50,448 nt of DNA, taken from the NCBI RefSeq assembly GCF_913054395.1, contig NZ_CAJXIP010000009.1, positions 1 through 50,448 on the forward strand, written 5' to 3'. The position numbers were made by a program, and so were the translations under genes. Positions 45,492 to 50,448 of the stretch are shown here, piece by piece (position 1 is the stretch's first letter; each line of letters starts with the position of its first letter). Below the pieces are notes generated by a model. That model was not told where the DNA came from. It worked only from the letters and a program-made list of their open reading frames with translations, and made no database searches. This stretch comes from an uncultured Roseovarius sp. Its GTDB lineage: Bacteria > Pseudomonadota > Alphaproteobacteria > Rhodobacterales > Rhodobacteraceae.

Positions 45492-45511
45492 AGCCCGCTA
45501 CTGCGCGGGCT
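45492..45511 (-). terminator. Hairpin around the stop codon of the 1199-residue gene
   Basis: AGCCCGC and GCGGGCT flank the stop region as a 7-bp stem with a small loop, between the convergent channel and multidomain genes. No clear T-run follows, so its action as a terminator is uncertain. Confidence 0.4.
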
Positions 45512-48500
45512 CAAATCCGGGCTTGAGGTCGCCCCGCGCCATGTCTTCGGTGTAAACCGCCACTGTCTCGGCCTCGCCCGCTTCCAGTGCCGCCAGATGC
45601 GGGGTTGGATCGGCAATGACATAGGCATAGGCGTGCTCGACCGCCCCCTCAACGACCACGGTGATCTTCTTTCGAAGGTAGACGTTTTCGGTTGAGGCGG
45701 GGCCGTGATAGCCCTCAAGCTGGTCGAGCGCCCGCAGGCCCGCCGCCGTCACGCGGTACACCTCGCCCTCTACCTGCTGGCCTTTGCCCTTGAGGTCTAC
45801 AAGCGTGGCCATGCGGTGCAGATAGGCGCAATTGGGGTTGTCACAGCGCGGCTCCTTCTGAACGATGAGCGGCATCGACTGACGCGTATTCGCGGGGCCT
45901 ATAAATGTGCCGAGGTGCTCGGCGTGGGCCTCGTGGTTCGGAAAGCCGCGCTTGAGCGAACCGTAGGTGAAATAGAGATAGCTTTCCTCGGCGCTTTTCG
46001 TTTCCGACCCGGATGTGGCCTGAGCAGCGGAAGTTGCCACAGAGATCCCCTTGGCCTGTGCCCAGTCCATGAGGCGCGCGCGAATGGCCTCCGGCACGGC
46101 CTTGTCCTGCGCGAAATGCAGGCAAGGGCCCGCATCAATCCCCTCGGCCCCCAGCAGAATATCCACCATCTCGGACGAGGCGTTGGCGATTGCCACATGG
46201 AGCGCGGTGAAGCCCATATCATTTTGGGCGTTCAGGTTGATGCCCCGCGCAATGAGATCGCGCGCCGCCTCAAGGTCTGGCACGCCGCGCGCAATGCCGT
46301 TCTCGGTCATCTCACCCTCGCCACCGGCAGCGAAGTGCAAGAGCGAGTCACCCGTCAGATCGTCGATCACGTCGATGCCCACCACCCCCTCGTCGATGGA
46401 GCGGAAAACCCGCTTCCATTGCGCGTATTCGTCAGAGGCGGCAGCGTCGCGCGCCCAGCGGATGATCCGCTGTTCCTGATCGTCAAGCTGCTCGAAGGCC
46501 CCCTCCAGCGCCATCATGACCTGATCGGGCGTGGCCATCATGCCAACCCCCATCGTCCCGTTCGAAAGCATCCCCTCGCGCGGGCCCACAAACTCAACAC
46601 CAAGTGTTTTCAACGCCGCCACGTTGTTCTGGGTGGTTATATTGTTCCACATATGCGTGTTGCAGGCCGGGCACAGAACGACGGGCTTGCGTTGGTATTG
46701 CCAGGCGACAAAGATCGACGACAGCAGATTGTCGGCGATACCATTGGCGATCTTGCCCATGGTGTTGCATGTGACGGGGGCCAACACGATACAATCGGCC
46801 CAGTCGCAAAGCGCCAGATGCGAGGCCCGCAGGGGCATTCCGTAGTTGATATAATGAAAGTTCCACTCATCGTCATCGCGGTAAATGTCGTGCGCGCGGA
46901 TCCGGGATAAAATTCGGTCGGCCGCGTGATCCTTGAAGAATTTCTCTGCCGCGACCGAAGGAATAAGCTTCACATTGTGCCCCGCGTCGGTGATCCGTTC
47001 CACCAGTTCGGGGATCTTGTCAGCCGCAGAAGAGCCGCAAGCGGCCAGCAGAACGTTGCGTTTGCCATCGGGCGGCTCGTTCAGCCCGCCCTTGGGATAT
47101 CCAAAGATGTTCTTGTCGAGACTGGGCGATTCGTGGCGCAGAAGCACCGGAAGCCCCTCTTCGGCGATCCGCGCCTGAAGGCTGCCATCCATGACCATGC
47201 CCACGATATCGTCGCGCGCACCAAGCCATTCACCCCTGAAAAACAGGTAAGGCACGGAATCCTGCCCGGTCATGGCCACCAGTTGCCGCCGCATCTTTAT
47301 CGAGCGCAACGCATGGCCCGAAACGTCTATGGCGGCCAGTTCGGTCACGCCGATATTGTCGAGGATATTGCGCAGCATGTTCGACCATGGATCCTCGTCG
47401 TCGTAAAAGAGCGCGATCGTGTTGGCCTGGACAATGCCCGGGGCGTCATCGGCCACCTGGACCTGCGCGCGTTCCTCTATCATCAGCATCTCGGGGTTGT
47501 GCAAATCCCTCAAGCCGCGGAAAATCTGCGACCTCGGTGCCTGCCAGACCTGCGAGGTTGCCGGGCTCATATCAACCAAAGTCACCAGGTCGTCGGCCTC
47601 GTCATATGCGATGCAGATGCACCAGAACTCTTCCAGAAGCGCCGTTTCGCGGTACAGGTTGTCGGGCGCTTTGATCACGTCGAATCCGAGCACGCGGTTG
47701 AGATCTATATTTATCATCAGGTGACGACCGTCGTGATCTTCAAGGCTGCTGAGTTGCGCCTTGAACCAGTCCTGCGGTGACAACTCGCGGTGTTCTTCCG
47801 CCCGTTCGTTATAGTTGCGGAACTCGCTGCCGAGATGCGTATGAACCGCCTGTGCCAGATACATCTTGGCAATCCGGTCCATCTCGCGCGCATCCGACAC
47901 GCGGCTCAGCGTCTCGCTGTAGGCGGCGGTCGAGGAGAGCAGCAGTTTGTCCTCGTTCACGTCTGGATCGCCAAGGATAGCAAGGCTTTCCGAAAGCACG
48001 CCCAGACTGTTCAGGTTGGGGCTGGCGCGGCGGAAAAGGTTGCGCTTCTTGCGCCGTCCACTCGACAGATAGCGCGTCGTGTCCACGTAATGGCAGGGCG
48101 GCTTGAGAGATTTCAGCCGTGTCTTGACCGCTTGGCGCGCGGAGAACCGCAAGAGCCCGCGCGCGCGCATCGAGGTACCGTCACGGTCCGACATCGCCGC
48201 ATAGAGCCGGTCCACGGTCGTCACCCAGAGCTTGCCGTATTTCTCCGGGTGCACATCCATCATATGAACCAAACCGGTACTGGGGTTGCACTTGGCTATA
48301 ATGGCGAAATGGCCGCCGGGCATATTCTCTCTGCCATGGGCCATGCCGACCTGAAAGTTGGCCACGAGGATGTCGTTATCGCCGCCAAGCCGGTTCGATT
48401 CTTCGATTGCGGCCAGAAGTTGCTCGGGCGAGGTGGTGGCCGTATCCATGAAATAGGTGTGCACCTGAACCATCTCGCGCAGGCCCAGCTTGTAGATATA

Positions 48501-49097
48501 GGTGCAGGCCACGTCGAACAGTTCGGCCAGCGAAATCCCGTCGCTGACCACGAAGCTTGCGGGCAACTCGCATTCCCGGAAGATGTCGTTCACCTCGCAA
48601 GAAAACCCGAGCGCAGACATGCTCAACGCCGCAGCCGTCACGCTACAGCAATTGATGGGTTGCTGGAAATTCTGCATATGAACCGAAACCAGATCGCCAA
48701 AGAGAGTGGCGAACGCGGCGGTGCGCAGGTTCTCAGGCAGCGCGAACCATTCAGCGCTGGAGAGATAGGCAAGCCGCGTTCCCGGCGCGGCGAGCGCCTC
48801 CATCGTTACCGGGATGTTGAATATTTCGAGGTGTTCCTCATAGAAGTAATCGCCCGCATCTGCGGTCGCGAGCGTGGTTTCGTTCTGCCGAAGTGCCACC
48901 GCACCATCGAGCACCACGTACATGCCATCGGGCGCAAGGATCGCGTCGGCCGCAACCTCGAGCATGCGGAACCTTGGCCGGATGTCTTCAAAATCAACCA
49001 TGCTTGCGTCGCCCTGGAAGGCAGACAAGATCATGCCGAAATCCGCGTCGGACAGATTTGAGGCATCGCGCGTCATGATGGGCTGTCTCGAATTCAT
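45498..49097 (-). CDS. 1199-residue multidomain protein: phytochelatin synthase fold, HFCD flavoprotein, ankyrin and gamma-glutamylcyclotransferase domains
   Basis: Domains by eye: Crp-like beta-roll without the cAMP-binding motif (about 35-135); phytochelatin synthase/papain fold (141-320) with triad C150 (QPINCCSVTAAA), H263 (GGHFAIIAK) and D281 (MMDVHP); a degenerate second copy (about 360-545) keeping D509 but not Cys or His; a glutaredoxin-like fold (555-650) whose active-site Cys is lost (YDDEDPWSN) but which keeps VPYLFFRGEWLGARDDI; an HFCD flavoprotein (679-865) with H760 (ASHLALCDWAD), APVTCNTMGKIANGIADNLL and CPACNTHMWNN; ankyrin repeats (915-1010); gamma-glutamylcyclotransferase/AIG2-like domain (1039-1165) with YGSLKRG and E1128 in LDQLEGY. 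No signal peptide or membrane helix is seen, so it is probably cytosolic. The ATG at 49097 has AAGGAG 7 bases upstream; a GTG seven codons earlier is weaker. Confidence 0.85.
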   Translation of the reverse strand: MNSRQPIMTRDASNLSDADFGMILSAFQGDASMVDFEDIRPRFRMLEVAADAILAPDGMYVVLDGAVALRQNETTLATADAGDYFYEEHLEIFNIPVTMEALAAPGTRLAYLSSAEWFALPENLRTAAFATLFGDLVSVHMQNFQQPINCCSVTAAALSMSALGFSCEVNDIFRECELPASFVVSDGISLAELFDVACTYIYKLGLREMVQVHTYFMDTATTSPEQLLAAIEESNRLGGDNDILVANFQVGMAHGRENMPGGHFAIIAKCNPSTGLVHMMDVHPEKYGKLWVTTVDRLYAAMSDRDGTSMRARGLLRFSARQAVKTRLKSLKPPCHYVDTTRYLSSGRRKKRNLFRRASPNLNSLGVLSESLAILGDPDVNEDKLLLSSTAAYSETLSRVSDAREMDRIAKMYLAQAVHTHLGSEFRNYNERAEEHRELSPQDWFKAQLSSLEDHDGRHLMINIDLNRVLGFDVIKAPDNLYRETALLEEFWCICIAYDEADDLVTLVDMSPATSQVWQAPRSQIFRGLRDLHNPEMLMIEERAQVQVADDAPGIVQANTIALFYDDEDPWSNMLRNILDNIGVTELAAIDVSGHALRSIKMRRQLVAMTGQDSVPYLFFRGEWLGARDDIVGMVMDGSLQARIAEEGLPVLLRHESPSLDKNIFGYPKGGLNEPPDGKRNVLLAACGSSAADKIPELVERITDAGHNVKLIPSVAAEKFFKDHAADRILSRIRAHDIYRDDDEWNFHYINYGMPLRASHLALCDWADCIVLAPVTCNTMGKIANGIADNLLSSIFVAWQYQRKPVVLCPACNTHMWNNITTQNNVAALKTLGVEFVGPREGMLSNGTMGVGMMATPDQVMMALEGAFEQLDDQEQRIIRWARDAAASDEYAQWKRVFRSIDEGVVGIDVIDDLTGDSLLHFAAGGEGEMTENGIARGVPDLEAARDLIARGINLNAQNDMGFTALHVAIANASSEMVDILLGAEGIDAGPCLHFAQDKAVPEAIRARLMDWAQAKGISVATSAAQATSGSETKSAEESYLYFTYGSLKRGFPNHEAHAEHLGTFIGPANTRQSMPLIVQKEPRCDNPNCAYLHRMATLVDLKGKGQQVEGEVYRVTAAGLRALDQLEGYHGPASTENVYLRKKITVVVEGAVEHAYAYVIADPTPHLAALEAGEAETVAVYTEDMARGDLKPGFEPAQ

Positions 49098-49572
49098 GCT
49101 TGGCTCCTTAATGTTCACGCGGTTTTCATTGGCTGTGCCTGTTGGCCAAGTGGGAACCGGTTGAATAAATATAACTAAGCGAAATTAAACCAGTTTTTCT
49201 AAATTTTGCAAACGCGCTGAGTGGGCCCCGGTGTTTAATCTCGGGTCTCGATGGCGTGGTCCGTTTTTTGTGTAGGGTGCGGCGACCCTTGGGACATCTT
49301 TTTTATCCCTTTTCGCGGATAGCGCCCTGGGGCCGAGACTGCCGTTAAGGGCGCCTGTGGCGAGACCCGACCCCAGCAAGGTGGCTTATCCGGAAACCTT
49401 CGCTTTCACCGTGGGATTGCGCGTGTCAAGGCTCCAAGAAACTCCGGCGCGTTAGCAGGAGCAAGCCATCTCATCACGGCGACCACTTCGTCTTCAGGTG
49501 TCCGTCGTCAGAGATATTGGGCTAGTTGGCCGCATGAACTAAGAGAGGGTCTGGCTCATCTGGTTAGTCTGA
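49098..49572. other. 0.47 kb AT-richer intergenic stretch, no confident gene
   Basis: Next to the multidomain gene it is AT-rich (about 49160-49215) and holds a probable promoter. The remainder, up to the GGT fragment, has no open frame with a recognisable product and several small hairpins such as CTTCAGGTG-type repeats that I could not assign. I saw no transposase sequence or terminal repeat. An in-frame stop at 49570-49572 borders the GGT homology. Confidence 0.55.
49184..49211 (-). promoter_or_regulatory. Probable promoter of the 1199-residue gene
   Basis: On the minus strand TTGCAA (-35) and TTTAAT (-10) are separated by 16 bases, in an AT-rich stretch. The -10 element ends 87 bases upstream of the chosen start codon. 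The spacing and elements fit the housekeeping sigma factor. Confidence 0.55.
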
Positions 49573-50397
49573 TTATGCGGCGGATTACTGACCTCCGCCG
49601 ATCTGGAAGGCTGCGCCCCGGACTGGACCACCCCGATCGAAGGCAGCTATCGCGGACGGCGTATAGTGACCAACCGCCCACCCGGTGGCGGAGTGATGCT
49701 TCTTGAAATGCTCAATATTCTCGAGAATTTCGAACTTTCGAACTATGAACATAACAGCCCGGCCTATATCGCGCTTGTGTCGGAGGCCATGAAACGCGCG
49801 ACAATCGACAAGGATAAACGCGTTGGTGATCCTCGCTTTGTTGACGTACCGCTAAGCAAACTCACCGGCAAGGAGCATGCGGCGAACCTCGCCAATGAGA
49901 TACGTCGCGGCGAACGGGCCACAGTCCGGCGGTTGCCGCCCGCAGATGCCGTTCCGCGCGACACAACACATATTTCCGTGGTCGATAGCGATGGCAACTG
50001 CGTGGCAATGACCCATTCGCTTGGTATGCCGGCCGGCGTGATAACGCCCGGTCTTGTCTTCATGTACAACGGGTGCATGGGGGTATTCGATCCCCCTCCC
50101 GGCCGCGCGGTTTCAATCGCACCGGGGAAATCGCGCTTTAGTGCAATATGCCCCACAATCATGTTTGAAGACGACACGCCAGCGCTGGTGCTGGGCGCGC
50201 CCGGAGGGACGCAGATTGTGATGGGCGTGCTGCAAACCATCCTGAACACGGTCGATTTCGGCATGTCGGTGACAGAAGCAGTTTCAGCACCGCGATTTTC
50301 TTCGACGGGCAATGCGATTGATGTCTCCAACCGGATTCCGCGCTCAGTCACCCGGACGCTGGAGGCTGACGGTCGCAACGTCATTCGCAATCCCTAG
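49573..50397 (+). pseudogene. 5'-truncated gamma-glutamyltransferase (C-terminal part with the catalytic Thr)
   Basis: The frame contains the end of the large subunit (GGLLTSADLEGCAPDWTTPIEG, then IVTNRPPGGGVMLLEMLNIL) and the small subunit beginning at the catalytic DTTHISVVDSDGNCVAMT, followed by SIAPGKSRFSAICPTI and LGAPGGTQI. GGT cleaves the gamma-glutamyl bond of glutathione. The homologous part starts abruptly after an in-frame stop at 49570-49572, so about half of the large subunit, including any signal peptide, is missing. A TAG at 50395 also ends the frame some 30-40 residues short of a normal C-terminus. The longest ATG/GTG-start reading begins at 49666. It is therefore a remnant, unless a start outside the usual set is used. 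Confidence 0.8.
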
Positions 50398-50448
50398 GCA
50401 CCTCTTACAGCGAATGACTGGATCGAGCCCGAACCTCCCAAATGCTGC

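Noticed and set aside
47790-49061. Plus-strand open frame of 423 codons opposite the multidomain gene
   Set aside because: It shadows the phytochelatin-synthase part, where catalytic residues are conserved on the other strand.
49121-49572. Insertion sequence remnant between the multidomain gene and the GGT fragment
   Set aside because: No transposase frame, terminal inverted repeat or target duplication could be seen by eye.
1-50448. CRISPR array or prophage
   Set aside because: No regularly spaced direct repeats and no phage structural or cas-like genes were found in the window.

Overview
The window is a high-GC chromosomal stretch from an alphaproteobacterium of the Rhodobacterales (roseobacter/Rhodobacter type). 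The evidence is a circularly permuted tmRNA gene encoding the tag ANDNRAPVALAA, an F1-ATPase zeta inhibitor (DUF1476), a trgA-trgB-cysK cluster as in Rhodobacter sphaeroides, a B12-dependent methionine synthase split into separate polypeptides, an RNase E with an acidic insertion in its S1 domain, and a Rhodobacterales-type intergenic repeat.

Layout. (1) 1-4.1 kb: the end of a CAU tRNA, purM-purN, rnd (RNase D), a lipoprotein and sufE. (2) 4.2-8.5 kb: a one-carbon/methionine block with a DUF1638 protein, a corrinoid protein, a radical SAM protein and a homocysteine methyltransferase, then the zeta subunit. (3) 8.7-10.4 kb: purC-purS-purQ. (4) 10.5-16.8 kb: the dctB-dctD two-component pair (the DctD homologue lacks GAFTGA) and rne with a long structured leader. 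(5) 16.9-20.6 kb: tusA-like, ccdA-like, then a hydrolase-like gene overlapping a cytochrome P450 gene. (6) 20.6-24.8 kb: ssrA (tmRNA), chrA, sspB, fumC with two small genes coupled behind it. SspB and tmRNA act together on stalled translation products. (7) 24.9-30.3 kb: two divergent BCCT transporters and a cysteine-desulfurase-like PLP enzyme. (8) 30.4-38.9 kb: photolyase, cyclopropane fatty acid synthase, trgA, trgB, cysK, a large MscS-type channel and alaX, tightly packed and partly overlapping; then a convergent AI-2E/PerM exporter and tRNA-Ser(GGA) at 40.2 kb.

From the tRNA-Ser to the right edge the region looks accessory: a 0.7 kb stretch without a confident gene, a frameshifted SAM-domain adenylate cyclase/ATPase/TPR gene, a membrane protein that looks like a pentameric ligand-gated ion channel, a 1199-residue multidomain protein on the opposite strand, and a 5'-truncated gamma-glutamyltransferase.

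The most unusual gene is the 1199-residue protein (45498-49097, minus). Read by eye it joins a Crp-like beta-roll, a phytochelatin-synthase papain fold with an intact Cys/His/Asp triad, a second degenerate copy of that fold, a glutaredoxin-like fold without its cysteine, an HFCD flavoprotein (phosphopantothenoylcysteine decarboxylase/EpiD family), ankyrin repeats and a gamma-glutamylcyclotransferase domain. The three domains with intact catalytic residues could act in sequence on glutathione: remove Gly, oxidatively decarboxylate the exposed C-terminal Cys, then release the gamma-glutamyl group as 5-oxoproline. This is inference, but it is specific and testable.
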